From Rhodospirillaceae bacterium (GTDB lineage: Bacteria > Pseudomonadota > Alphaproteobacteria > Thalassobaculales > Thalassobaculaceae): a stretch of DNA of 64,000 nucleotides. The notes under the pieces are model-generated. The model saw nothing but the letters and a program-made list of their open reading frames with translations. It was not told where the DNA came from and made no database searches. Both the position numbers and the translations under genes were made by a program. Below, in pieces: positions 1 to 8,757 of this stretch (positions are counted from its first letter, which is position 1; the number at the start of each line of letters is the position of its first letter). The stretch lies in assembly GCA_018401495.1 (NCBI GenBank), contig JAGYJX010000031.1, forward strand, positions 142,495 to 206,494. The letters run 5' to 3'.

Positions 1-1079
1 TCCAGCAGCGCCGGCAGATAGGCGAAGACCCGCGCCTGTTCGCGGCGGACCAGCTCGACCGCGGTCTGCGGGTCCTCGATCGCCTGGTCGTACAGGAAGC
101 GCGGCCGCGACAGCCGCTCCTCCTCGCTCTCCGGGGCGATCCGCGCGACCAGCGCCAGCGCCGGACTGGCGAACAGGGTGAGGGCCAGGGCCGAGACCAC
201 CTGCAGCGCGAGGTAGAGCAGCGCCACCGCCTGCTCCGGCGCGGCCGAGGCGGCGGCCCGGAGCTCGGCGCCGCCCGGGATCCCGAACGCGGCGTCGGCG
301 GCGTACAGCGGCAGCAGCAGCGCCACCCCCACTGCCTTGGCGACCACCTGGATCAGGGCGAGCTGACGGCCGCCGCCGCTGAGGTTGGCCGACAGCAGCC
401 AGACGCTGAGGCCGGAACCCAGGCTGGCGCCGAACACGATCAGCGCGGTCTGGTCGAGGGTCAGGAGGCCGACCGACGTGAGGGTCACCGCAACCACCGA
501 CACGGTGGCCGAGCTCTGCGCCACCAGGGTCAGCGCCGCACCCGCCACGAACGCCAGGATCGGCCAGCCGGCGGTGAAGGCCAGCACGTCCGCGACCGCC
601 GACACCTGCCGGATCTGGCCGCCGCCCTCCTTCAGCAGGACGATGCCGAGGAACAGCAGGGCCACCCCCAGCGCCGAGCCGAGGGTGTGGCGCCAGCGCG
701 GCGAGCGGTCGAGGTCGAGGAAGTAGCCGATCCCCGTGACGCCGAGCATGTAGAGCACCAGGATCCGCAGGTCGACCACCGCCAGCAGCACCAGCACCGA
801 GGTGCCGACGTTCGCCCAGACCACCAGCGGCACGGCGCGCCGGATGGTCATCAGGCCGGCCGACATCATGCTGACGACGATGAAGGTGATGGCGCTGCTG
901 CTCTGGGTGACCGCGCCGGACAGCGTGCCGACCAGCACCGCCAGCAGGCGGTTGCCGGTGGCGCGCGCGATCAGGCGCCGGAACCAGCGTCCGCTCAACT
1001 CCCTGAGGTTGCCGCCGATCAGCCGGACGCCGATGAAGAACAATCCGAGCCCGGCGGCGATGTCCGCGACGATCTCCAC
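1..1079 (-). CDS. Na+/phosphate cotransporter family protein (partial, C-terminus outside window)
   Basis: Inner-membrane protein of the Na/Pi-cotransporter family (PF02690), which moves phosphate with sodium. About 360 residues are visible. Hydrophobic helices run through most of them, and the two family repeats each carry a QSS motif: TQSSSA near residue 59 and AQSSAT near residue 188. After the last helix (about residue 330) the chain becomes hydrophilic, where many relatives carry a PhoU-like domain, and it is then cut by the window edge. The start is taken as GTG at 1079, 13 bases after the stop of the upstream gene, because no ATG fits. A phosphate role agrees with the pst genes elsewhere in the window, but no Pho box was seen here. 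Confidence 0.85.
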   Translation of the reverse strand, partial: MEIVADIAAGLGLFFIGVRLIGGNLRELSGRWFRRLIARATGNRLLAVLVGTLSGAVTQSSSAITFIVVSMMSAGLMTIRRAVPLVVWANVGTSVLVLLAVVDLRILVLYMLGVTGIGYFLDLDRSPRWRHTLGSALGVALLFLGIVLLKEGGGQIRQVSAVADVLAFTAGWPILAFVAGAALTLVAQSSATVSVVAVTLTSVGLLTLDQTALIVFGASLGSGLSVWLLSANLSGGGRQLALIQVVAKAVGVALLLPLYAADAAFGIPGGAELRAAASAAPEQAVALLYLALQVVSALALTLFASPALALVARIAPESEEERLSRPRFLYDQAIEDPQTAVELVRREQARVFAYLPALL

Positions 1080-1092
1080 GGCGCTTCGCCCG

Positions 1093-1788
1093 TCAGCGTC
1101 GGCGCGTGGCGCTGAGGGCCATCACCAGCGACAGCAGGACCAGCGCGATGCCGCCGCCATGGGCGGCGATCAGGACCACGCGCTGCTGGTCGGCCACCCG
1201 CGCCGTCTCCTGCCTCAGGGCCTGCCGGCGGGCCTCGGCGAACGCCCGCACGTCGGCCACCAGGGCGTCGAAGGCGTCGTTCAGCGGGCGGTCCATGCCG
1301 CGCACCGCCCGGTCGGCCTGCCAGGCGGCGTCGATCGCGCCCGGCGCGAAGGTCGTCAACGCCGCGGCGTAGCGACCCGCCAGTTCGCCGTGCAGGGCGA
1401 GCATCCGCTCGACCGGCTCGCCCGGCATGCCGACCTCGGCGGCGCTCGCGCCGACCTGGCGGAGACGGTCGACCACCGTCGCCTGGCTGGCGTCGAAGGC
1501 GGCCCGGTAGCTTGCCAGGTCCTCGGGGACGTGGCCGCGCAGCAGGACGTTCTTCCATTCCTGCACCTGGGTCTTGAAGGCCACCTGGCCCTCGCGCGCC
1601 CGGTCGGTGGCCTCGATCAGCCGGTCGGTGGCGGCGGCGTAGGCCTCGGTCTCGCGGCGCACGACGTCGAGGCCGTAGAGCGCGATGACGTTGATCACGA
1701 TCAGCACCGTCACCAGGGTGCCGGCCATCATCACCAGGTGCCGCCGCGCGGCCTGCCGGTCGCGCACGCCGGTATCGGTCGAACTCAT
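1093..1788 (-). CDS. Two-TM protein with chemoreceptor-like helical sensor domain
   Basis: A 231-residue membrane protein with a TM helix at about residues 20-42, a roughly 160-residue helical extracytoplasmic region, and a second TM at about 206-224, followed by only a short RRR tail. The segment with FKTQVQEWKNVLLRG (about residues 70-84) resembles the ligand-binding helical bundle of many methyl-accepting chemotaxis proteins. No HAMP, methylation or kinase domain follows, so this is a sensor domain without an output module. It probably forms a unit with the downstream Na/Pi cotransporter (13-base gap). The ATG at 1788 is preceded by a GGGAAGGG ribosome site. The function is not known; a signalling or partner role for the transporter is inference. 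Confidence 0.7.
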   Translation of the reverse strand: MSSTDTGVRDRQAARRHLVMMAGTLVTVLIVINVIALYGLDVVRRETEAYAAATDRLIEATDRAREGQVAFKTQVQEWKNVLLRGHVPEDLASYRAAFDASQATVVDRLRQVGASAAEVGMPGEPVERMLALHGELAGRYAAALTTFAPGAIDAAWQADRAVRGMDRPLNDAFDALVADVRAFAEARRQALRQETARVADQQRVVLIAAHGGGIALVLLSLVMALSATRRR

Positions 1789-1896
1789 GCGTTAACCCTT
1801 CCCCGATACCCTCTCCCAGGGCGGCCTATAGCATGGATTGCCGCCGGGGGCAGCCGGGCGGAGCGCGCAACTCCTTGGCATCAAACGCTTTGACGG

Positions 1897-2489
1897 TTAT
1901 CGAAGCGAGGGTTCCAGCATCAACTCGACCAGCCAGGCCTCACCGTCGTCGCCGCCTTCGACGGTCAGGCGGCGACCGCCCGCGGCCGCGATCAGCAGGG
2001 CGTCCAGCCGCCCGAGGTCAACCGCCGGCAGGCCGTCGACGGCCGCGCGGCAGGGGGTGGCGGCCAGCAGCAGCGCCGATGCCGCGCCATCGGCGATCTC
2101 CAGCGCGGCGTCGCCGGCAATCCGGCGCGTGCGGTCGCGGAAGCGGCCGCGCCGCGTCATCACGTTGAGGTCGGTGATCGGGCCGTCGACGAGGCTGGCC
2201 GAGACCGCCGCGTCGGCGGGAACGCGAACGGCGCGGTCGTCCGGTCCAGGCGGACCGGGCCGGCCCCGATGCCGCGCAGCACCAGCCCGGCGCCGTCCAG
2301 GATCGACAAGGTCCGGTCGACGCCGGGGAACTCCGAGAACGGCCCGTCGGCGGCGACCACCGCCATGCTGATCCGCCAGTCGAACGCGTCGATGCCGGCG
2401 CCGTCCGGCGCCACCGCGATCTCGGTCGTCGAGCCGCCGCCGTTCTTCCACGGCATCGTGCGATGGCTGGAGGCGCGCAGGATCCGCAT
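1897..2489 (-). CDS. hutD: HutD/Ves family protein (frameshifted as given)
   Basis: Small cupin-like protein of the HutD/Ves family, often linked to histidine utilisation; its biochemical role is unsettled. The N-terminal half (RTMPWKNGGGSTTEI, about residues 10-24) and the C-terminal half (DGPITDLNVMTRRG) are in different frames. They join into one normal chain of about 197 residues if one base is restored near 2216-2222, so a one-base deletion is inferred. The ATG at 2489 overlaps the TGA of the upstream coiled-coil gene by one base (TGATG), suggesting translational coupling. No hut catabolic genes are next to it. Confidence 0.75.
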
Positions 2490-3127
2490 CAGCGCAGCAG
2501 CGCGTAGAACGCGCCCAGCAACAGCGCGGTGCCGCCGAACTGCAGCCCCACCGTCGTCAACAGGCGGGCGCTGAAACTGTCCTGGAGGGCGGCGTTCTGC
2601 CGCAGCATCTCGACCCGCAGACCAGCGATCTCGCGGGTCACGTCGGTCCGCAACCCGGTCATGTCCTGCCGGAGCTCGGCCATCACGTGCTCGGTCCTCT
2701 CGCGAAAGCCCGCCAACTCGCTGCGAAGGCCCGCAATGTCACGCTCGACGGTTTCCCGGAAGCTCGCCGCTTCGCCCCGCAACTGCGCAAAGTCCCGCTC
2801 GACGGCTTCCCGGAAGCTCGCCGCTTCGCCCCGCAATTGCGCGAAGTCACGCTCGACGACTTGCCGGAATCCCGCCGCTTCGCCCCGCAGCCCCGCGATG
2901 TCACGCTCGATGGCTCCCTGGAACTCCGCCGCTTCACCCCGCAGCTCCGCTGCCGACTGGGCGATCGCGGTGCGGATGGCGGTGCACTCGCGCTCGAGAT
3001 CGACTTTGGTGACGGCCTGCAACTCGACGGCGTCGCTGACGAGGCGGATCATCGCCCGCGCCGACCGCTCCTCGACACCGGCGTCCTTCAGCTCGTCCAG
3101 GGCCTTGAGCACGTCCATGGTCGCCAT
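2489..3127 (-). CDS. Repeat-rich coiled-coil protein with C-terminal membrane anchor
   Basis: A 212-residue protein. Residues 1-59 include a segment (LKDAGVEERSARAMIRLVSD) typical of DUF1640/CCDC90-like coiled-coil proteins. Residues 60-167 form six 18-residue repeats of the type A-x-LRGEAA-x-FR-x-x-VERD, and residues about 188-211 form one hydrophobic helix. This looks like a tail-anchored coiled coil. ATG at 3127 was chosen because GGAGGTTGGAGGG sits just upstream. The gene lies 50 bases after comM and overlaps hutD by one base, so the three probably share a transcript. The function is not known; in other bacteria such proteins are often found beside DNA-uptake or toxin genes, which is no proof here. 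Confidence 0.7.
   Translation of the reverse strand: MATMDVLKALDELKDAGVEERSARAMIRLVSDAVELQAVTKVDLERECTAIRTAIAQSAAELRGEAAEFQGAIERDIAGLRGEAAGFRQVVERDFAQLRGEAASFREAVERDFAQLRGEAASFRETVERDIAGLRSELAGFRERTEHVMAELRQDMTGLRTDVTREIAGLRVEMLRQNAALQDSFSARLLTTVGLQFGGTALLLGAFYALLR
2627..2950 (-). repeat. Six tandem 54-bp coding repeats
   Basis: Six consecutive 54-base units encode an 18-residue coiled-coil repeat (residues 60-167 of the gene at 2489-3127). The third and fourth units are nearly identical at DNA level, while the outer units have diverged, so a recent duplication within an older array is likely. Confidence 0.8.
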
Positions 3128-3177
3128 GACCCTCCAACCTCCATAGTGGCAAGTCCCACGCCGGGCGCCAAGCCGCC

Positions 3178-4702
3178 CTAACCGGTCCCGACCCGATACC
3201 CGAGCGCCTCGGCGACGTGGATCCGGCTGACGCCCTCGGCGCCCTCCAGATCGGCCAGGGTGCGGGCCACCCGCAGCACCCGGTGGTAGCCGCGCGCCGA
3301 CAGCTTCAGGCGCTCGGCGGCGAGGCGGAGCAGGTCGCGGCCGGCGGCGTCGGGCTCGGCGACCGCGGCCAGCACCTCGCCGTCGGCCTCGGCGTTGGTG
3401 CTCACCGATCCGGACGGCTCGAGCCGGCGGTAGCGCTCGGCCTGGATGGCCCGGGCGCGGGCGACCCGGCCGGCGATCTCGGCCGAGCCCTCGGCCGGCG
3501 GCGGCAGCGCCAGGTCGGCGGCCGACACCGCCGGCACCTGGACGGTCAGGTCGAAGCGGTCGAGCAGCGGCCCGGACAGCCGCGACTGGTAGTCCTGGGC
3601 GCAGCGCGGCGCCTTGCCGCAGCTGCGCGAGGGGTCGGCGAGGTGGCCGCAGCGGCACGGGTTCATGGCGGCCACCAGCTGGAAGCGGGCGGGGTAGGCG
3701 ACGTGGTGGTTGGCGCGGGCGATCACCGCCTCGCCGGTTTCGATCGGCTGCCTGAGGGCATCGAGCACGACGCGCGGGAACTCGGCGAGTTCGTCGAGGA
3801 ACAGCACGCCGCGATGGGCGAGCGACACCTCGCCCGGCCGCGCCTTGGTGCCGCCGCCGATCAGCGCCGGCATCGAGCTCGAATGGTGCGGGGTGCGGAA
3901 CGGCCGGGCCCGGTCGATCCGCCCGCCCTTCAGTTCGCCGGCGACCGAGCGGATCATCGACACCTCGAGCGCCTCGGGCGGGGTCAGGGCGGGCAGCAAC
4001 CCCGGCAGCCGGGCCGCCATCATCGACTTGCCGGCGCCGGGCGGCCCGACCATCAGCAGGTTGTGCGATCCGGCGGCGACGACCTCCAGCGCCCGCTTGG
4101 CGGTTTCCTGGCCCTTGATGTCGCGCAGGTCCGGGTAGCGCGGCTCCGGCCCGGCGGCGCCGCGCGGCGGCTCGGGCAGGACCTGGATCCCGCGCAGGTG
4201 GTTGAGCAGGGACAGCAGGTCCGGGGCGGCGACCACCTCCAGTCCGTCGGCCCATCGCGCCTCCGGCCCGCACGCCTCGGGGCAGACCAGGCCGCGCCGG
4301 CCGGCGGCGGCAGCGGCGATGGCCGCCGGCAGCACGCCCGCCACCGGGGTGATGCGGCCGTCGAGCGCCAGCTCGCCCATGACCACCCGGCCGGCGAGAT
4401 CCTCGACCGACAGGGCGCCGAGCGCGGTCAGGATGGCGAGCGCGATGGCGAGGTCGAAATGGCTGCCCTCCTTGGGCAGGTCGGCGGGGGCGAGGTTGAC
4501 CACGATCCGCTTCTGCGGGATCGCCAGGCCGAGCGCGGTCAGCGCGGCGTGCACCCGCTCCCGGCTCTCGCCGACCGCCTTGTCGGGCAGCCCGACGACG
4601 TAGATTCCCGGGCCAGCCGCCGCCGCCGCCGACGTGCACCTGCACGTCCACCTCCAGGGTCTCGATGCCGCGAAACGCGACGGTGGCCACGCGGGCGGGC
4701 AT
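3178..4702 (-). CDS. comM: ComM/YifB-type Mg-chelatase-like AAA+ ATPase (frameshifted as given)
   Basis: ComM-family hexameric helicase, which in other bacteria aids branch migration during natural transformation. It has an N-terminal ChlI-type domain (GLPDKAVGESRERV), a Walker A GPPGAGKS, a Walker B VLFLDELAEF, the NPCRCG cysteine motif, and the C-terminal lid ending at about residue 507. The conserved N-terminus MPARVATVAFRGIE starts at ATG 4702 (GGAG upstream) but is in another frame from the rest. Removing one T at 4605-4606 joins them through GWPGIYVVGLPDKAV, so a one-base insertion is inferred. The gene is followed by the coiled-coil gene and hutD. Confidence 0.88.
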
Positions 4703-5070
4703 GGTCGGTTCTCCGGTCGGTTGGTACCGGCCGGGATAAGGACGGGCGCAGGGACGGATTCCGGCGTCACCGCGGAGCGCACGCCGTCCGGATCGCCGGA
4801 AAAGCCATCTTCGGCAGACGGTTGCAGACCGATGATCAGGCAAGATGGCAATTGCGGAAAAGACGCCTCAAGGGCTCGATTAGTTTAAGATCAAAGCACG
4901 AGTATGGCCTGGATAGCAATATTGATTAATATAGCGTTAACGACCATCTGCCAGTGACTGTCGGACCACTCGGAATGCCGGTCGTGCCCTCCGCGCCAGT
5001 CCGGGGACCGTCCAGGTAACGCCAAGGTCGGGTCTGGAAACTTCAAGGGCGGTTTCGCTGCCCCGGGGCG
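4703..5070. other. Gene-free stretch between comM and the pentapeptide-repeat gene
   Basis: No convincing gene is seen. The stretch holds the upstream region of comM (minus) and the 3-prime side of the pentapeptide-repeat gene. Bases 4850-4945 are clearly AT-richer than the surroundings and contain a short inverted repeat ATATT-GATT-AATAT (4919-4932), which may be a promoter or operator. Short open frames here have atypical composition and no family resemblance. Confidence 0.5.
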
Positions 5071-6336
5071 TCACTCGGCGGCGCTGGCCACCGAGGGCGA
5101 GAGGCCGACGGTGCCCAGGATCGAGCATCCGCGGAGGTCGCTGCCGGTGAACCCGGCGTGGCTGAGATCGGCGTGGTCAAGGATGGTGGCGTGCAGGACG
5201 GCGCCCGAGAAATCGGCCTTGTCGGCCTTGGCGCCGATCAGCGAGGCCCCCGACAGGTCGGCCGGCCATTCGCGCAGCACCTCCAAGGTGGCCGGCTTGA
5301 GGATCTGCATCGGTGTCAGCCGGGCGTGGGTCAGGGTGGCGCCGTCGAGGCGGGCGGCCTTCATGCGGGCGCCGCGCAGGTCGCAGCGCGACAGGTCGGC
5401 CCGCTCCAGGCTGGCCTCGGACAGGTCGGCGAACCGGAACGAGCACTGCTTCAGATTGGCCCCGTCCAGCTTCGTGCCGGTGAAATCGGCGGCCGAAAGG
5501 TCGGCGCCGGACAGGTCGATGCCGCTCAGATCGAGGCCCTTGAACGACGCCCGCGAGCCCTTCTTGCCGCCCGAACTGATCCAGGCGAAATGCTCGACCA
5601 CCTTGTGGCGGATGTCCGGTGCGGCGTTGGCGAGGCCGGTGGCGATGGTGCAGGCCGTCAGGTCGGCGCCCGACAGGTCGGCGCCGTCGAGGTTGCACGA
5701 GCGCAGGTCCGATCCGGACAGGTCGGTGTCGGTGAGGACGGCGTCGGCGAAGTTGACGCCGCGCAGGTTGGAGCCGCGCAGATCGGAGCCCTTGAAGGAG
5801 CTCTTCGACAGATCCGCCCGGCTGAGGTTCACGTCGCGCATCACCGCCGCCTGGAACGCGGTGCCGACGGCGATGATCCCGGACATGTTGGCGCCGGACA
5901 GGTTGGTCCGCACGAACTGGGCGTTCGAGACGTCCGCCTTCGCCAGGTTGGCGACCTGCTCGATGGTGCGGTTCATGTCGACGATCTTGGCGGGCCGCAG
6001 GTCGGCGTCGGTCAGGTCGGCGGCCATCAGCTTGGCGCCCTTCAGATCGGCGCCCCGCAGGTTGGCTCCCATCAGCTTGGCGCCGGCGAAATCGACCTTC
6101 TCGAGCTTGGCGGTGGTGAACTGGGAGCGCTCGAGGTTGCCGCCGGCGAAGTTCGAGCCGCGCAGGTCGGCGCCGGCGAACAGCGCCTGGCGCAGATCGG
6201 CCGCCGCCAGCATGGTGCCGCGCAGGGTCTTGTGTCGGAAATCAGCCTGCTGGCCGCCGGAATACTGTTTCAGGTAGAGGCCGTGCTTGCGAACGGCATC
6301 CGCGACATCCCAGTCGAGATCCTGCATCGGCTTCAT
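5071..6336 (-). CDS. Pentapeptide-repeat protein, 421 residues
   Basis: From about residue 33 to the end the chain is built of A(D/N)LXX pentapeptides, which fold as a right-handed quadrilateral beta-helix. There are two long runs (about 33-235 and 268-410) separated by a non-repeat insert around residues 236-267 (IRHKVVEHFAWISSGGKKGS). The first 30 residues (MKPMQDLDWDVADAVRKHG) are not repeat. There is no signal peptide or TM segment, so it is probably cytoplasmic. Some relatives protect gyrase from quinolones, but most have no known role, and nothing here selects a function. The ATG at 6336 follows a GGGGGA ribosome site. A candidate promoter lies at 6444-6473. Confidence 0.85.
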   Translation of the reverse strand: MKPMQDLDWDVADAVRKHGLYLKQYSGGQQADFRHKTLRGTMLAAADLRQALFAGADLRGSNFAGGNLERSQFTTAKLEKVDFAGAKLMGANLRGADLKGAKLMAADLTDADLRPAKIVDMNRTIEQVANLAKADVSNAQFVRTNLSGANMSGIIAVGTAFQAAVMRDVNLSRADLSKSSFKGSDLRGSNLRGVNFADAVLTDTDLSGSDLRSCNLDGADLSGADLTACTIATGLANAAPDIRHKVVEHFAWISSGGKKGSRASFKGLDLSGIDLSGADLSAADFTGTKLDGANLKQCSFRFADLSEASLERADLSRCDLRGARMKAARLDGATLTHARLTPMQILKPATLEVLREWPADLSGASLIGAKADKADFSGAVLHATILDHADLSHAGFTGSDLRGCSILGTVGLSPSVASAAE

Positions 6337-6443
6337 GGCGGTCCCCCACCGCGCGTTCTGCGCGTTCCCCGGCGTCCGCTAGATCTTGTAGCGGGGCGGA
6401 CGGCAGCAGCCACGACCCCTCGTCATCGGCCCTGCTGTTCATT

Positions 6444-6473
6444 AGCATGCCGTCAGATGTGCCGAAAAGTCAA
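6444..6473 (-). promoter_or_regulatory. Candidate promoter of the pentapeptide-repeat gene
   Basis: On the minus strand TTGACT (6468-6473) and CATGCT (6444-6449) are 18 bases apart, in an AT-rich island about 110 bases before the start codon. The -35 is good and the -10 is weak. Confidence 0.35.
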
Positions 6474-6488
6474 TGAAATCAATTATTT

Positions 6489-6511
6489 CCGACATTTCTC
6501 TAAAATGTCGG
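6489..6511. other. Perfect 9-bp inverted repeat between HIT and pentapeptide genes
   Basis: CCGACATTT (6489-6497) and AAATGTCGG (6503-6511) form a perfect stem with loop CTCTA. Neither strand has a run of T after it, so it is not a standard intrinsic terminator. It lies 15 bases upstream of the candidate -35 of the pentapeptide gene and 33 bases after the HIT stop, so it could be an operator or an RNA 3-prime end structure. Confidence 0.5.
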
Positions 6512-6543
6512 ACTTCCCGGGTCCCGCAAACGGCGCGTTCAGT

Positions 6544-6913
6544 CTACTGGCTCGACGCCTTGATCATGCGGCCGAGATCGGTGCCGGCGAACACGTGGAC
6601 GTGGAAGTGCGGCACCTCCTGGTGGGCGTCGCGGCCGTGGTTCGAGAGGATCCGGTAGCCCGCTTCCTCGACCCCGAGATCGCGCGCCACCTTGCCGACC
6701 ATCCGCACGAAGCCGGCGATCTCGGCGTCGCTCGCCTTGGCCGAGAAATCCGCGAACGAGACGTACGGCGCCCTTCGGGATCACCAGCACGTGGGTCGGG
6801 GTCTGCGGGTTGATGTCGTGGAAGGCGAGCGCGTGCTCGTCCTCGTGCACCGTCTTGTTGGGAATCTCGCCGCGCAGGATCCGGGCGAAGATGTTGTTCG
6901 GATCGTAGGCCAT
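6544..6913 (-). CDS. HIT family (HINT-like) protein (frameshifted as given)
   Basis: Small nucleotide-binding hydrolase of the histidine triad family. The N-terminus has FARILRGEIPNKTVHEDEHALAF and THVLVIPKG, and the C-terminal segment has the triad HFHVHVFAGTDLG ending in MIKASSQ at 6544. The two parts join when one base near 6766 is removed (IPKGAYVSFADF), giving about 122 residues, the normal HINT length. The ATG at 6913 lies three bases after the hisE stop, so the gene is the last member of the histidine operon. A hisE-HIT neighbourhood is common in alphaproteobacteria. Confidence 0.85.
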
Positions 6914-6916
6914 GCC

Positions 6917-7262
6917 TCAGCTCCCCTGGTCTGGCGTCGAGCGCGCCGCCTTCTCCGCGAGGCCGGAGACGCCCTCGCGCCGTTCCAGCTCCGCCCACAC
7001 CGTCGCCGGGTCGACCCCGGCCGCCGCCCACAGCACCGTCAGATGGTACAGCAGGTCGGCGCTCTCCGAGGCGAAGCCGGCCGGATCGCCGCGCACCGCC
7101 TCGATCACCGCCTCGACCGCCTCCTCGCCGAGCTTCTGCGCCGCCTTCGCGGGGCCGGCGGCCAGCAGCCTGGCGGTGTAGCTCGACGCCGGATCGGCGC
7201 CGCGCCGCGCGCGCGACCGTCGCCGCCAGCCGGTCCAGCACGTGGGCCGCGCGCTCCGCCAT
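6917..7262 (-). CDS. hisE: Phosphoribosyl-ATP pyrophosphatase HisE (frameshifted as given)
   Basis: Second step of histidine synthesis, converting phosphoribosyl-ATP to phosphoribosyl-AMP. The all-alpha MazG-like fold is recognisable by KLGEEAVEAVIEAVRG and SADLLYHLTVLWAA with the acidic metal ligands. The first 20 residues (MAERAAHVLDRLAATVARA) are one frame away; removing one base around 7195-7215 gives a normal 114-residue protein. The ATG at 7262 overlaps the hisF TGA by one base. HisI, the next enzyme, is not in this window. Confidence 0.85.
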
Positions 7263-8026
7263 CACCGCCCCTCGCGAACCGGGACGCCGGCGGCGGCGAG
7301 GGCCGCCTTGGCCTCGGCGATCCGGTAGGTCCCGAAATGGAAGATCGAGGCGGCCAGCACGGCGCTGGCGTGGCCTTCGCGCACGCCGTCGACCAGGTGG
7401 TCGAGCGTGCCGACGCCGCCCGAAGCGATCACCGGCACCGGCACCGCGTCGGCGATGGCGCGGGTGAGCGGCAGGTCGAAGCCCTGCTTGGTGCCGTCGC
7501 GGTCCATCGAGGTCAGCAGGATCTCGCCGGCGCCGTACTCGGCCATGCGGCGCGCCCACTCGACGGCGTCGAGGCCGGTCGCCTCGCGGCCGCCGTGGGT
7601 GAACACCTCGAACCGGCCGGGTGCCGTCCGCTTGGCGTCGACCGCGACGGTGATGCACTGGCTGCCGAACTTCAGGGCGGCTTCGCGCACGAACTCGGGG
7701 TTCTTCACGGCGGCGGTGTTGATCGACACCTTGTCGGCGCCGGCCAGCAGCAGCCGGCGGATGTCCTCGACGGTGCGCACCCCGCCGCCGACGGTCAGCG
7801 GCATGAAGCAGCGCGCGGCGGTCCGCCCGACCACGTCGAAGATGGTCTCGCGGTTCTCGTGGCTGGCGGTGATGTCGAGGAAGCACAGCTCGTCGGCACC
7901 CTCGGCGTCGTAGAGCGCGGCCTGCTCGACCGGGTCGCCGGCGTCCACCAGGTCGACGAAGTTCACGCCCTTGACCACGCGCCCGTCCTTGACGTCGAGG
8001 CAGGGGATGACCCGGACCTTCAGCAT
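7262..8026 (-). CDS. hisF: Imidazole glycerol phosphate synthase cyclase subunit HisF
   Basis: Cyclase half of the HisH-HisF complex, making imidazole glycerol phosphate and AICAR from PRFAR with ammonia from HisH. A 254-residue (beta/alpha)8 barrel with catalytic Asp11 in IPCLDVKDGRVVKG and the second Asp in TSMDRDGTKQGFD (about residue 130). Phosphate-binding loops GGGVRT and ASGGVG are present. The length is normal and the frame intact. The ATG at 8026 overlaps the hisA stop by one base and the hisF stop overlaps hisE, so this part of the operon is tightly coupled. Confidence 0.97.
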   Translation of the reverse strand: MLKVRVIPCLDVKDGRVVKGVNFVDLVDAGDPVEQAALYDAEGADELCFLDITASHENRETIFDVVGRTAARCFMPLTVGGGVRTVEDIRRLLLAGADKVSINTAAVKNPEFVREAALKFGSQCITVAVDAKRTAPGRFEVFTHGGREATGLDAVEWARRMAEYGAGEILLTSMDRDGTKQGFDLPLTRAIADAVPVPVIASGGVGTLDHLVDGVREGHASAVLAASIFHFGTYRIAEAKAALAAAGVPVREGR

Positions 8027-8757
8027 CAGGCGGCCTCCGCCAGCACCCGCGCCGCCTCGGCGGCGTCGACCCGGCCGTCGTACAGCGCGCGGCCGACGAT
8101 GGCGCCCGCCACGCCGTCGCCGGCGAGGCCGGCGATCGCCTTCAGGTCGTCGAGCGAGGCGACGCCGCCGGACGCGATCACCGGCGTCGACAGCCGGCGC
8201 GCCAGCGCCGCGGTCGCCGCCAGGTTGGGGCCCTGCAGCGCGCCGTCGCGGTCGATGTCGGTGAACACCACCGCCGCCACCCCGGCGTCCTCGAACTTCA
8301 GCGCCAGGTCGAGCGCGGTGATCTCGGCGGTCTCGGCCCATCCCTCGACCGCGACCTTGCCGTCGCGGGCGTCGATGCCGACGGCGATCCGGCCGGGATG
8401 CGCCCGGCAGGCGGCGATCACCAGCGCCGGGTCGCGCAGCGCCACGGTTCCGAGCACGACCCGCGCCACCCCGGCCGCCAGCCAGGCCTCGATGCCGGCG
8501 CGGTCGCGGATGCCGCCGCCGAGCTGCACCGGGACGTCGACGGCGGCCAGGATCGCCCGCACGGCGTCGCCGTTCACCGGCCGACCGGCGAACGCCCCGT
8601 CCAGGTCAACCACGTGCACCCAGGCGCAGCCGGCGTCGCCGAAGGCGCGGGCCTGGGCGGCAGGATCGTCGTTGTAGACGGTGGCCGCGTCCATCTCGCC
8701 GCGCAGCAGCCGGACGCACTGCCCGCCCTTGAGGTCGATCGCCGGGTACAGGATCAC
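8026..8757 (-). CDS. hisA: HisA isomerase (phosphoribosylformimino-AICAR-P isomerase)
   Basis: Isomerises ProFAR to PRFAR in histidine synthesis. A 243-residue half-barrel duplicate related to HisF, with Asp8 in LYPAIDLKGGQCVRL, the GGGIRD phosphate loop and FTDIDRDGALQGPN holding the second catalytic Asp. The start is GTG at 8757, which overlaps the stop of the upstream GNAT gene in a GTGA junction and gives the expected N-terminus VILYPAIDL. The next gene is hisF, overlapping by one base. Confidence 0.96.
   Translation of the reverse strand: MILYPAIDLKGGQCVRLLRGEMDAATVYNDDPAAQARAFGDAGCAWVHVVDLDGAFAGRPVNGDAVRAILAAVDVPVQLGGGIRDRAGIEAWLAAGVARVVLGTVALRDPALVIAACRAHPGRIAVGIDARDGKVAVEGWAETAEITALDLALKFEDAGVAAVVFTDIDRDGALQGPNLAATAALARRLSTPVIASGGVASLDDLKAIAGLAGDGVAGAIVGRALYDGRVDAAEAARVLAEAA

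Noticed and set aside
2627..2950. CRISPR-like regular spacing of repeats
   Set aside because: The units are contiguous, in frame and coding, with no unique spacers.
3217..4929. A 570-codon open frame opposite comM
   Set aside because: Antisense of comM, low-complexity composition, no recognisable domain.
4937..5128. 63-codon open frame on the minus strand
   Set aside because: Overlaps the end of the pentapeptide gene, lacks a ribosome site and has no similarity that I recognise.
5158..6813. Long open frame antisense to the pentapeptide-repeat gene
   Set aside because: Its regular V/G/A pattern is simply the mirror of the pentapeptide code.
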